From NCBI GenBank assembly GCA_003455595.1, contig DMQT01000283.1, positions 5,618 through 18,577 of the forward strand: a stretch of 12,960 nucleotides of DNA, written 5' to 3'. Shown here in pieces: positions 1 to 7,077 of this stretch. Position numbers and translations under genes: made by a program. The stretch is from Betaproteobacteria bacterium (GTDB lineage Bacteria > Pseudomonadota > Gammaproteobacteria > Burkholderiales > Sulfuriferulaceae). How positions within the stretch are numbered: the first letter of the stretch is position 1; every line of letters begins with the position of its first letter. Under the pieces are notes generated by a model. It saw only the letters and a program-made list of their open reading frames with translations, did no database searches and was not told where the DNA came from.

Positions 1-1341
1 TCCCTCATCATGCTCGCCGTACTTGGCCTGTCCCAAGGCGCTCAAGCCGCCAACTGGCTGGAACTGCAGGGTAACGAACCCGCCAACGCGCCTACCTTCA
101 AGCTGTGGGGGTTTTTACAGCCTACTTACACGTACAACAAGGCGGATAAAATCAGTGGTTTAGTCGGACCAGCAAATACTACGGCGTATAACGGACACTA
201 TACAATTCCCAATCTGGTCGGCCCGGATTCGTCAGACCAGCAAACTTTTCAGTTCAACCGTGCGCGACTGGGTGTGCGCGGCGTGCTGAACCCGGTTGAC
301 AAACGCATCAACTATTTTGTGTTACTGGAGGCGGGTAGAAATGCGCTCACGCGTGAACATAGTGTGGTGCTGTCAGACGCCTCGATGACTTTCAACTATA
401 TCCCGGGTGCACGCATTCGGGTCGGCCTGTTCAAACTGCCCACTGGTGAAGAAGCGCTGGTGCCGGTACATACCGCTTACGATTACGTATATTTTTCCAA
501 TGTCACGGACAACCTGCTCAATGAGCGTACGGTCAGGCCTTTCACCCCTACTCCAGGTCGCAGTTATGCAGCAGCGACAGCGGGTTTGACGTCAGCCAAC
601 ATTGCCGGCAGCATCAGTGGATTTCGCGACATCGGCATCCAGGTATACGACTGGTTCGGCAAGGGTCCTTGGGAATTCAGCTACGCGGGGATGGTCTCGA
701 ATGGCAACAATATCAATTATCTGGGCGACGACAACAGCAGCAAGGACTTTACCGGCAGGCTGCAGGCGTCCTATATTTTTGGCGGCAAGGGACCAAAACG
801 TGAGGATTTGAGTGTGTTTGTCTGGCACCAGCAAGGCAAGCGCACCTTTGGCAGCAGCGATTATGATCGGGTGCGCGAAGGTACGGGCTTTACCTACCGG
901 CAAAAAGCCATCCATTTTGCGGGCGAATACATGCGTGGCAAAGGCATGATTTTCTTCGGTCCCCAACCCCCCTTCAATGACCTTGGTGCACCGGCTGTTC
1001 AACCGGTCAATGCAGTGGCCCTGTCGGACAGCAACAAGGCCGATGGCTGGTATCTGTCAGGGGGTTACCAGTTCCTTAAAGACTGGGAGTTTGATTTGCG
1101 CTATGACACGCTGAACCGCTTGACCAATTCGCCAGCCAACGAGCGCGATTTCAAGACTTGGACCGTCGGTACGCAATATTTCATCAATAAAGACACACGA
1201 CTCACGCTGAATTACGAGTTCCGCAAGCAGGAGGTGCCTAGCCCGCTGGCGATTACCAATGCGGTTCAACGCGCCAACGCCCAAACCATCGCGGATAACC
1301 TGGGCGACCGCATCAGCCTGCAATTGACCTACCTGTTCTAA
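1..1341 (+). CDS. Outer-membrane porin, 5'-truncated (phosphate-selective porin O/P-like)
   Basis: Probably a beta-barrel outer-membrane channel; the substrate cannot be told from sequence. The reading frame is open from base 1, with Ser-Leu-Ile coded before the first visible ATG at base 10. The visible signal peptide core ends in AQA before ANW but lacks the usual positively charged N-region, so the true start very likely lies upstream of the window. The mature part has about 430 residues of alternating hydrophobic and polar strands rich in Tyr, Phe and Gly, and contains a RARLGVRG segment typical of porin O/P-like proteins. It ends in LTYLF, the C-terminal aromatic residue recognised by the BAM complex. 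The stop codon sits directly before a strong hairpin at 1342. The porin class is well supported; the exact family and any phosphate specificity are inference. Confidence 0.8.
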   Translation, partial: SLIMLAVLGLSQGAQAANWLELQGNEPANAPTFKLWGFLQPTYTYNKADKISGLVGPANTTAYNGHYTIPNLVGPDSSDQQTFQFNRARLGVRGVLNPVDKRINYFVLLEAGRNALTREHSVVLSDASMTFNYIPGARIRVGLFKLPTGEEALVPVHTAYDYVYFSNVTDNLLNERTVRPFTPTPGRSYAAATAGLTSANIAGSISGFRDIGIQVYDWFGKGPWEFSYAGMVSNGNNINYLGDDNSSKDFTGRLQASYIFGGKGPKREDLSVFVWHQQGKRTFGSSDYDRVREGTGFTYRQKAIHFAGEYMRGKGMIFFGPQPPFNDLGAPAVQPVNAVALSDSNKADGWYLSGGYQFLKDWEFDLRYDTLNRLTNSPANERDFKTWTVGTQYFINKDTRLTLNYEFRKQEVPSPLAITNAVQRANAQTIADNLGDRISLQLTYLF

Positions 1342-1383
1342 GATCTAATCGACGGCGCAACGCATCGCGCCGTCGATTAGATC
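1342..1383. terminator. 17-bp perfect hairpin between convergent porin and GST genes
   Basis: Arms 1342-1358 and 1367-1383 are perfect reverse complements, with an 8-nt loop (aacgcatc). The hairpin starts one base after the porin stop codon and also includes the GST stop codon (1377-1379, read on the minus strand). Its position suggests a bidirectional terminator shared by two convergent genes. No U-tract follows on either strand, so intrinsic termination is uncertain; it may instead block 3' exonucleases after Rho-dependent termination. Confidence 0.7.
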
Positions 1384-1985
1384 ACCGGTGCCGTGGTCTT
1401 GAACGAAGCACGGTCGGCTAATTTAAGCGCCAATCTGGCCAGATTCGGATGCGTCTCGCGCCAATTTATTTCAGGAAAGCGCAGATCGATATAACCCAGC
1501 GTACACCCCACAGCAATATCCCCCAGACTAAAGCGCTCACCCACGCACCACGCCTGCTCGCCCAATGCGTCTGCCATGGCAGCAAGACCGCGCGTTACCT
1601 TGCCCTGTTGACGTGCTATCCATTCATTTCCTGCCGGCGTTTCAGGCCGTTTTCGCTCAAGAAAAATAGCCGCTGCAGCATCGCTGATACCATCCGCAAG
1701 GGCTTCCCAACGTTTAGTCAAAATGCGGCTGTGAGACTCTTTCGGCAGCATTGATCCTACCGGCGATGCATGATCGAGATATTCGGCAATCACGCGTGAA
1801 TCGAACAAATTGGTGCCATCGTCTAAAACCAGCACCGGAATTTTTCCCAGCGGATTATAGTCAGGCACATGCGTATCGGCATTCCATGGAATATCCAGCA
1901 CCAATTCACAGTCGATGTGTTTTTCGGCCATAACAATGCGTACCTTGCGGGCAAACGGGCTGGTCAAAGAGGCAATCAGTTTCAT
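1377..1985 (-). CDS. Glutathione S-transferase family protein (YibF-like)
   Basis: A 202-residue cytosolic GST, the usual length for bacterial members. The N-terminal thioredoxin-like domain (about 1-80) begins MKLIASLTSPFARKVRIV, with Thr8/Ser9 at the position of the catalytic hydroxyl residue. It carries the cis-proline segment GKIPVLV and the glutathione-contacting DSRVIAEYLD. The C-terminal all-helical domain (about 85-200) contains FSLGDIAVGCTLGYIDLR, the N-capping-box region of the GST fold. It probably conjugates or reduces electrophiles using glutathione, but the substrate is unknown. The gene is transcribed alone, convergent with the porin and divergent from the histidine kinase. A candidate promoter lies at 2021-2050. 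Its last codons and stop are inside the hairpin arm at 1367-1383. Confidence 0.9.
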   Translation of the reverse strand: MKLIASLTSPFARKVRIVMAEKHIDCELVLDIPWNADTHVPDYNPLGKIPVLVLDDGTNLFDSRVIAEYLDHASPVGSMLPKESHSRILTKRWEALADGISDAAAAIFLERKRPETPAGNEWIARQQGKVTRGLAAMADALGEQAWCVGERFSLGDIAVGCTLGYIDLRFPEINWRETHPNLARLALKLADRASFKTTAPVI

Positions 1986-2020
1986 GACGATCCAGTAAGA
2001 AGTAAGTCGGGTTACTCGGG

Positions 2021-2050
2021 ATTATAAAGGCAGATGTTACAAATTTTCAG
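2021..2050 (-). promoter_or_regulatory. Candidate sigma-70 promoter for the GST gene
   Basis: On the minus strand a perfect TATAAT (2021-2026) lies 18 nt downstream of CTGAAA (2045-2050, 4 of 6 matches to TTGACA). The predicted transcript would start near 2014, about 28 nt before the GST ATG. This was found by eye only. Confidence 0.45.
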
Positions 2051-2068
2051 ACACAGTATTGCATTTCC

Positions 2069-2105
2069 CGACTGCAACAGCGGCTTTCATTCACGGTTGC
2101 AGTCG
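2069..2105. promoter_or_regulatory. 10-bp perfect inverted repeat upstream of the histidine kinase gene
   Basis: The arms cgactgcaac (2069-2078) and gttgcagtcg (2096-2105) are perfect reverse complements separated by 17 nt. The right arm ends 20 nt before the kinase ATG and touches the only GAGG nearby (2105-2108). It could be a dimer operator (centres about 27 bp apart) or a hairpin in the mRNA leader. Which of these, if either, is not decided by the sequence. Confidence 0.5.
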
Positions 2106-2125
2106 AGGTATGCTACTCAGCATCC

Positions 2126-3613
2126 ATGACACGCATTTCTCCGACCATGCTTCCGCCAGACACCCACCTTGAACTACATAGCGCATGGCTGTCCCTCATC
2201 ATGCAGGGCGCCTACAGCGAAATCTATTTAATAGACAGCAAAACACATCGCATTATTCAGGCAAACAAAGCGGCTAGACGCAACCTGCAATATACTGCCG
2301 CCGCTTTGTATAAATTGAAATTTAGCAATATATGTCAATTAAATACAAGCGATTCATTAGGTGATTTATCAGCTATTTTTGATGCTCCACCCGTTGAATA
2401 TGCAAGCCACTGCATCAGACGCGACCATAGCACTTATCCAGCCGAGCTGAGGATTTTCAAATCGCCCTCTAACATTGCGGGACACGTGATCGCCATTTGC
2501 AACGACCTGACGGCATCGTATGCGTCAGCCCATGCCCTGAGCACGAGCGAATCACGTTTTCACGCCATCGTATCCAATACACCTGGCCTGGTTTATCAAT
2601 TTTTGCTGGGACTTGACAGCTCGGTATCGTTTCCCTACCTGAGCGCTGGCTGTCAGGCGCTCCTGGGGATATCAGGTCGGCAATTACGCGCGAATCCAGC
2701 GCTATTTGTGCAGCATATACAGGAAGAGGATCGTGCCAGCTATTTGACGACCATGGCTGAATCAGCGGCTACGCTGAAAAACTGGAACTGGGAAGGCCGT
2801 ATTCATATTGAAAAATGGAATGACATCAAGTGGATCAATCTGCGCGCTACGCCGCGCATCATCGAGGGGCAAGGTGTGCAATGGGAAGGTGTCATGACCA
2901 ACATCACCCAGAGCAAGCAGGAACAATTTGAAATTAGGCAATCACGTACGCAACTAGCCGAGTTGTCGGCTCACATCGAACACGTCAAGGATCTGGAGCG
3001 CACACGCATTGCTCGGGAAGTACACGATGACCTGGGAGGAAATCTGACCGCGATTAAAATGGCATTGGCATTGTTAATCCGCCGCCTGCCTGCAAACGAG
3101 GCGGCGCTGCTGGAAAAAGCACAGTACGTCGATTCTTTAGCGGATCGCAGCATTGAGTCGATACATCGTATTGCAGCTGATCTGCGCCCCAGCATTCTGG
3201 ACATTGGCATTGTTGCTGCGCTTGAGTGGCATTCACGCGAATTTGCGAAGCAGTCGGGTGTTGCCTGCCACTTCCACTCAAATCGGGAAGACATTGATCT
3301 GGGTCCCGAACCGGCGGCCGCGCTGTTTCGCGTTTTTCAGGAAACACTGACCAACATAGGCAAACATGCGCAGGCCAGCGTGGTACAGATCAAACTTGCG
3401 CTGAACCGGCGCTGCGTCAGCCTGACGGTAACTGATAATGGCCGCGGTATTGCCGCAGCTGATCAGCGTAAGCCCAAGTCCTTCGGTATTCGAGGCATGA
3501 TAGAACGTACCCATGCGCTGAAGGGAGAGTTCCTTATCGATGCTGCGCCGCAGGGAGGATGTAGGGTAAGGATAAAAATCCCTTTGTCCGTGAATAAGCA
3601 GAATGCGCCATAA
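2126..3613 (+). CDS. Cytosolic PAS-domain sensor histidine kinase, NarL/HisKA_3 class
   Basis: A 495-residue kinase that would autophosphorylate and pass phosphate to the adjacent regulator. No signal peptide or transmembrane segment is visible, so the sensed signal is probably intracellular. Two PAS-like domains lie at about 20-130 and 140-265. The second ends with the PAC-type segment QWEGVMTNITQSKQ. A helical linker (265-295) leads to the HisKA_3 dimerisation domain, with EVHDDLGGNLTAIK placing the phospho-acceptor at His300. The ATPase domain follows: N-box QETLTNIGKHA (Asn410), G1 DNGRG (437-441) and GIRGM (454-458). All catalytic motifs are intact. The start has no good ribosome-binding site; ATG 2147 is an alternative seven codons in. 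Bases around 2280-2400, coding part of the first PAS, look richer in A and T than the rest. The response regulator follows with no gap. The kinase class is certain; the signal is unknown. Confidence 0.92.
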   Translation: MTRISPTMLPPDTHLELHSAWLSLIMQGAYSEIYLIDSKTHRIIQANKAARRNLQYTAAALYKLKFSNICQLNTSDSLGDLSAIFDAPPVEYASHCIRRDHSTYPAELRIFKSPSNIAGHVIAICNDLTASYASAHALSTSESRFHAIVSNTPGLVYQFLLGLDSSVSFPYLSAGCQALLGISGRQLRANPALFVQHIQEEDRASYLTTMAESAATLKNWNWEGRIHIEKWNDIKWINLRATPRIIEGQGVQWEGVMTNITQSKQEQFEIRQSRTQLAELSAHIEHVKDLERTRIAREVHDDLGGNLTAIKMALALLIRRLPANEAALLEKAQYVDSLADRSIESIHRIAADLRPSILDIGIVAALEWHSREFAKQSGVACHFHSNREDIDLGPEPAAALFRVFQETLTNIGKHAQASVVQIKLALNRRCVSLTVTDNGRGIAAADQRKPKSFGIRGMIERTHALKGEFLIDAAPQGGCRVRIKIPLSVNKQNAP

Positions 3614-3643
3614 TTGAAGCTGCTTATGCTTTTGAATGTACCC

Positions 3644-4294
3644 ATGCAGACAACGAAGACTATCAACGTATTGATTGCAGACGACCACGCTATCGTGCGC
3701 GAAGGTTTGAAACAAATTCTGGCCGACACGGACGATATCGTAGTGGCAGGGGACGCACAAAATGGCCAGGAGGCGGTGCAACTTGTGCGCAAAAAAACCG
3801 AAGCCCATGTGCTGCTGCTCGATATTTCCATGCCTGACCGTAGTGGGCTGGAAGTACTAAAACAGGTTAAAAAAGAAAAGCCGGGTATCGCGGTTTTGAT
3901 GCTCTCCATGCACCGCGAGGATCAATACGCATTGCGTTCGCTCAAAGCCGGCGCGTCGGGTTATCTCAACAAACAAAGCGCCCCGGCCGAACTGGTAATC
4001 GCTATCCGCATGGTTGCTGCCGGGAAAAAGTACATCACACTAGAATTGGCGCAGACGCTGGCCAATCAACTCGACGAAGATCAGGAAATCCCGCCGCATG
4101 AGACACTCTCAGACCGCGAGTATCAAACCCTCACCCTGATAGCCTCGGGTAAAACCGTGAGCGATATTGCTGCAGAACTGATACTGTCAGTCAAAACCAT
4201 CAGCATGTATCGGTCACGCCTGTTACAAAAAATGAAGCTCAAAAACAACGCCGAACTGACACACTACGCAATAAAAAACCAATTGGTTGAATGA
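3644..4294 (+). CDS. LuxR/NarL-family response regulator
   Basis: Partner of the kinase directly upstream; phosphorylation should switch its DNA binding. From the chosen ATG the protein has 216 residues. The receiver domain (about 6-125) shows acidic Asp13/Asp14 in IADDH, phospho-acceptor Asp60 in LLLDISMPD, switch Ser88 in MLSMH and Lys110 in YLNK. The LuxR-type helix-turn-helix (about 153-214) has LSDREYQTLTLIASGKTVSDIAAEL and VKTISMYRSRLLQKM. The frame is open from a TTG at 3614, immediately after the kinase stop, with a further ATG at 3626. I chose 3644 because family members usually start a few residues before the VLIADD strand; no start has a clear ribosome-binding site. The tight junction implies translational coupling. 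A hairpin follows at 4308. Target genes are unknown; self-regulation or control of the next gene is possible. Confidence 0.92.
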   Translation: MQTTKTINVLIADDHAIVREGLKQILADTDDIVVAGDAQNGQEAVQLVRKKTEAHVLLLDISMPDRSGLEVLKQVKKEKPGIAVLMLSMHREDQYALRSLKAGASGYLNKQSAPAELVIAIRMVAAGKKYITLELAQTLANQLDEDQEIPPHETLSDREYQTLTLIASGKTVSDIAAELILSVKTISMYRSRLLQKMKLKNNAELTHYAIKNQLVE

Positions 4295-4307
4295 GTTAAA
4301 GCCGGGT

Positions 4308-4335
4308 AATTTCAGGCTGCGCAGTGCCTGAAATT
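4308..4335 (+). terminator. Hairpin after the two-component operon
   Basis: The arms aatttcaggc (4308-4317) and gcctgaaatt (4326-4335) are perfect 10-bp reverse complements with an 8-nt loop, 14 nt after the regulator stop. No T-run follows (the next bases are cgaggcg). The position fits a transcription end or an mRNA-stabilising stem. The next gene, at 4380, lies 44 nt further on. Confidence 0.6.
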
Positions 4336-4379
4336 CGAGGCGTGACTTACATTACCCCATCAACACTGAAAGGATAACA

Positions 4380-5051
4380 ATGCGACAAATCGATGTTTTT
4401 CTAGCCTCCGTAACATCATTCTGGACACAACTAGCCGGATTCGTTCCCCAACTACTCGCCGCCATGGTGTTACTGGTACTGGGCTGGCTTGTCGCCAAAG
4501 TCGTGCGTACTGGTATGGTTAAACTTTTGCGTGCATTGCAATTTGACAGGCTATCCGAACGCTCGGGCATTGAGGCTTTTCTCAAGCAAGGACAACTTAC
4601 GGTATCGCTCAGCGGCTTACTGGCTGGCCTGGTTTATTGGCTGATTATTCTGATCGTGATTGTCACGGTATCAAACAGCCTCGGCCTGCATCTGGTTGCC
4701 GAATTGTTTAACCGCGTGGTGCTCTATATTCCCAATGTCATCGTTGCCATCCTGATACTGGTATTGGGCGCAATTCTGGCGCGTTTCATCAATCGCCTTA
4801 TTTTCGCCTACCTCAACAACATTGGCCTGGAAGGCGCGCTCACCATTAGCACGTTGTCCGAATATGCCGTATTGGTATTTGTATTTTTTGTCGCCCTGGA
4901 ACAACTCGAAATTGGTCGTCAGTTGATTACAGCAGCTTTCATCATTGGCTTTGGTGCTGTTGGACTCGCGCTTGCGCTGGCGTTTGGCTTGGGTGGCCGA
5001 GATTGGGCAGCGGGTGTGTTGGAGCGGATGTCCAACAAAAAAAGACGTTGA
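4380..5051 (+). CDS. Small membrane protein with tandem TM-helix repeats (CmpX/MscS-related, no beta domain)
   Basis: A 223-residue inner-membrane protein with about five hydrophobic segments (near 15-40, 75-100, 110-135, 155-175 and 183-205). Two segments look like copies of one unit: VPQLLAAMVLLVLGWLVAKVVR and, about 95 residues later, IPNVIVAILILVLGAILARF. This is the conserved TM-helix repeat found in CmpX and other MscS-related proteins. The last helix, rich in Gly and Ala (GFGAVGLALALAFGLGGRDWA), resembles the pore-lining helix of MscS. The cytoplasmic MscS beta domain is absent because the protein ends about 15 residues later with a basic tail. A mechanosensitive or envelope-stress role is inferred by family. 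AAAGGA at 4369-4374, 5 nt before the ATG, supports this start. It may be read through from the two-component operon. It converges on the 133-residue gene, with only 10 bases between the stops. Confidence 0.8.
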   Translation: MRQIDVFLASVTSFWTQLAGFVPQLLAAMVLLVLGWLVAKVVRTGMVKLLRALQFDRLSERSGIEAFLKQGQLTVSLSGLLAGLVYWLIILIVIVTVSNSLGLHLVAELFNRVVLYIPNVIVAILILVLGAILARFINRLIFAYLNNIGLEGALTISTLSEYAVLVFVFFVALEQLEIGRQLITAAFIIGFGAVGLALALAFGLGGRDWAAGVLERMSNKKRR

Positions 5052-5061
5052 AATAGTCGCG

Positions 5062-5463
5062 TTAGCGTTTACACAAGGGGCTGTCCAGGGGATTCAGTGC
5101 ATTGCGACCCACCGTTGCAAACAATGCCTGAATCTCTTCCAGACTGAAGTTGGCGAGCAAGCGATTTGCGATGTCCGGATCCAACCCCACCATGCAGGAT
5201 TGCCCGTCGGGTAAGTCAAGGCGAAACCCCGCCATATGTTTCTGTGTGCCGCCTTCTGTTTGATCCATCAAGCTGGACTGGGCTGCCTGCAATTCATCGT
5301 ATAGGTGCTCGAGAGACGCTTCTGCCACATCATCCAAATCTTCCGGCACCGACACCAGTAGCCCCAAGCGGTCTTCTTCAAGCTGGCATGTGACGCCCAG
5401 GCTATGCGCGTGCTTAACAAAGCGATCGCGCAATGCTGTATCAAAAAACACATAGTCCAGCAT
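5062..5463 (-). CDS. Conserved-looking hypothetical protein in the rluB operon
   Basis: A 133-residue soluble protein that I do not recognise. It has no signal peptide, membrane segment or cysteine cluster. The N-terminal half begins MLDYVFFDTALRDRFVKHA and looks like a small alpha/beta fold, with a hydrophobic strand RLGLLVSVPEDL near residues 32-43. The middle is a polar linker (about 64-78). The C-terminal half has DLPDGQSCMVGLDPDIANRLL followed by FSLEEIQALFATVGRNAL, probably helical, before a short tail. The ATG is only 5 nt after the rluB stop, so translation is probably coupled to rluB. Its place at the end of an RNA-maturation and chromosome-segregation cluster is the only hint of function. 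The frame and codon use look coding; the gene call is firm and the function open. Confidence 0.75.
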   Translation of the reverse strand: MLDYVFFDTALRDRFVKHAHSLGVTCQLEEDRLGLLVSVPEDLDDVAEASLEHLYDELQAAQSSLMDQTEGGTQKHMAGFRLDLPDGQSCMVGLDPDIANRLLANFSLEEIQALFATVGRNALNPLDSPLCKR

Positions 5464-5468
5464 GCTAC

Positions 5469-6410
5469 TTAACGCTTTTTATCTTGTGGGCGATTTTGCG
5501 GCAATTGCGCCGGCACCGGCAAATCAACCCATTTCAGAATGGCGGCAACTTGTACGGATTCCAACTCCAGCATCTGCCCGCGCTTGATGCGCGGTGGCAG
5601 ATTGACCATACCAAAGCGGACGCGAATCAGCCGACTCACCATCATTCCCATGGCTTCAAACATGCGTCGCACCTCGCGGTTACGACCTTCCTTGATGATC
5701 ACCTGATACCAGCGATTTGAGCCCTCGCCGCCCATCTCTGCAATGCGATCGAAATACGCCTTACCATCGTCCAGCACGATGCCGGCTGTCATGCTACGCA
5801 TTTGCGCCTGACTGAGTTCACCCATGATGCGCACAGAATATTCACGCTCCACTTCAAAGCTGGGGTGCATCAGGCGATTCGCCAATTCGCCGCTGGTGGT
5901 AAATATCAGCAGCCCTTCGGTGTTGAAATCAAGCCGGCCAATGGCAATCCATTTGCCGTTGCGTACCCGTGGCAATGCATCAAACACCGTCGTGCGGGCT
6001 TTCGGATCGTCACGGCTGACAATTTCACCCTCACGTTTGTGATAGATCAAAATTCGTGGCAGCTCAACTTCAAAATTCAATTTAACGTAACGCCCATCCA
6101 GCATTACCTTGTCACTTGGACCCACTCGCTGCCCCAGGGTCGCAGTCACACCGTTCACCGTCACCTGCCCCGCTTCGATACGCGATTCCATATCGCGGCG
6201 TGAGCCCATGCCTGCGCTGGCGAGCATTTTTTGCAGTTTCTGCGACGCACCTGCATCGACTTCAATTTCAGCCTCAACTTCCACAACGGGCGCTGGGTGG
6301 GATTTTCTTGGCGGATGGCGTGACGCCATCTCTTGTGGTTTGGCTTGCGGTGCTTTATTCGCGGGCGTGACGCGAGGCTTACTCGGACGCCGAATGGGAG
6401 ATGAAGGCAT
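5469..6410 (-). CDS. rluB: 23S rRNA pseudouridine synthase RluB
   Basis: A 313-residue enzyme expected to isomerise a uridine in the peptidyl-transferase region of 23S rRNA (U2605 in E. coli numbering). After a low-complexity basic, Pro-rich tail (1-55) comes an S4 RNA-binding domain (about 56-112, with KLQKMLASAGMGSRRDMESRI). The RsuA/RluB catalytic domain (about 118-295) follows. The signature GRLDFNTEGLLIFTTSGELANRLMH places the catalytic Asp at 161. The segment GRNREVRRMFEAMG near residue 245 is typical of the RluB/RsuA group. The C-terminus is Pro- and basic-rich. Choosing RluB over RluE or RluF rests on length and on the scpAB and yciO neighbours. The gene follows scpB by 73 nt with its own candidate -10, and is closely followed by the 133-residue gene. 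Confidence 0.93.
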   Translation of the reverse strand: MPSSPIRRPSKPRVTPANKAPQAKPQEMASRHPPRKSHPAPVVEVEAEIEVDAGASQKLQKMLASAGMGSRRDMESRIEAGQVTVNGVTATLGQRVGPSDKVMLDGRYVKLNFEVELPRILIYHKREGEIVSRDDPKARTTVFDALPRVRNGKWIAIGRLDFNTEGLLIFTTSGELANRLMHPSFEVEREYSVRIMGELSQAQMRSMTAGIVLDDGKAYFDRIAEMGGEGSNRWYQVIIKEGRNREVRRMFEAMGMMVSRLIRVRFGMVNLPPRIKRGQMLELESVQVAAILKWVDLPVPAQLPQNRPQDKKR

Positions 6411-6448
6411 GGGGATATTCCGAAAATGTGACTGACAGCCAAGGCTCG

Positions 6449-6454
6449 ATTATA
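6449..6454 (-). promoter_or_regulatory. Candidate internal -10 element for rluB
   Basis: The scpB-rluB gap (6411-6483) contains a perfect TATAAT on the minus strand, about 39 nt upstream of the rluB ATG. No good -35 hexamer is visible at 16-18 nt. The element lies between the arms AGCCAA (6437-6442) and TTGGCT (6466-6471), a 6-bp inverted repeat. This is weak evidence that rluB also has its own promoter. Confidence 0.35.
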
Positions 6455-6483
6455 CGGCTGAAAGATTGGCTAAGGCGGCCTTT

Positions 6484-7077
6484 TCAGGCTGAACCTGCAT
6501 CAGCCATGCTATCCAGACCAAGATTGAGCTCGGCGCTATGCGGGTTGGGGTGTGTAAGCGAGCCCAAATCCAGTAGCGCAGGCAACTCATCCAATGCGCG
6601 TAGATTCAGATCACTCAAGAATGATTTGGTGGTTGCGAACAAGGCCGGGCGGCCAGGTACATCGCGGTGTCCGACCACCTTGATCCAGTCTCGCTCTTCC
6701 AGCGTTTTGATAATTTGGCTGTTCACTGTCACACCGCGAATTTCTTCAATATCCCCCCGGGTTACCGGCTGTTTGTAGGCAATGATGGCGAGCGTTTCCA
6801 TCACCGCACGGGAATACTTAGGCGGCTTTTCTGGATTCAAACGACTCAAATAGCGCTGATATTCCGGGCGCGTCTGAAAGCGCCAGCCTGCCGCAATCTG
6901 CACCAGTTCCACCCCTCTGTCCTGCCATGCCAGGCGCAACTCATCTAGCGCCCGGCGCAGCAATTCGATACTCAAATCTTCATCAAATAAACGCCGCATC
7001 TCATTGATTAAGATGGGTTTTCTACTTGAAAGCAGGACGGTTTCAAGAATCAGCTTGAGCTCAGCAATATTATTCAT
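6484..7077 (-). CDS. scpB: Segregation and condensation protein ScpB
   Basis: A 197-residue cytosolic subunit of the SMC-ScpA-ScpB complex; ScpB dimers bind the middle of the ScpA kleisin and help condense and segregate the chromosome. Two winged-helix domains are visible. The first, at about 5-85, has [23 protein letters not shown]. The second, at about 90-165, has the family signature [28 protein letters not shown] followed by the [32 protein letters not shown] segment. The C-terminal tail is acidic and short. Length is normal for the family. The start codon overlaps the end of scpA by 8 nt (ATGAATAA), so the two subunits are probably made in a coupled way. No smc gene is in the window. Confidence 0.95.
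   Translation of the reverse strand: MNNIAELKLILETVLLSSRKPILINEMRRLFDEDLSIELLRRALDELRLAWQDRGVELVQIAAGWRFQTRPEYQRYLSRLNPEKPPKYSRAVMETLAIIAYKQPVTRGDIEEIRGVTVNSQIIKTLEERDWIKVVGHRDVPGRPALFATTKSFLSDLNLRALDELPALLDLGSLTHPNPHSAELNLGLDSMADAGSA

Noticed and set aside
592..1002. 136-residue minus-strand open frame inside the porin gene
   Set aside because: Shadow of the porin codons; no ribosome-binding site and no recognisable protein.
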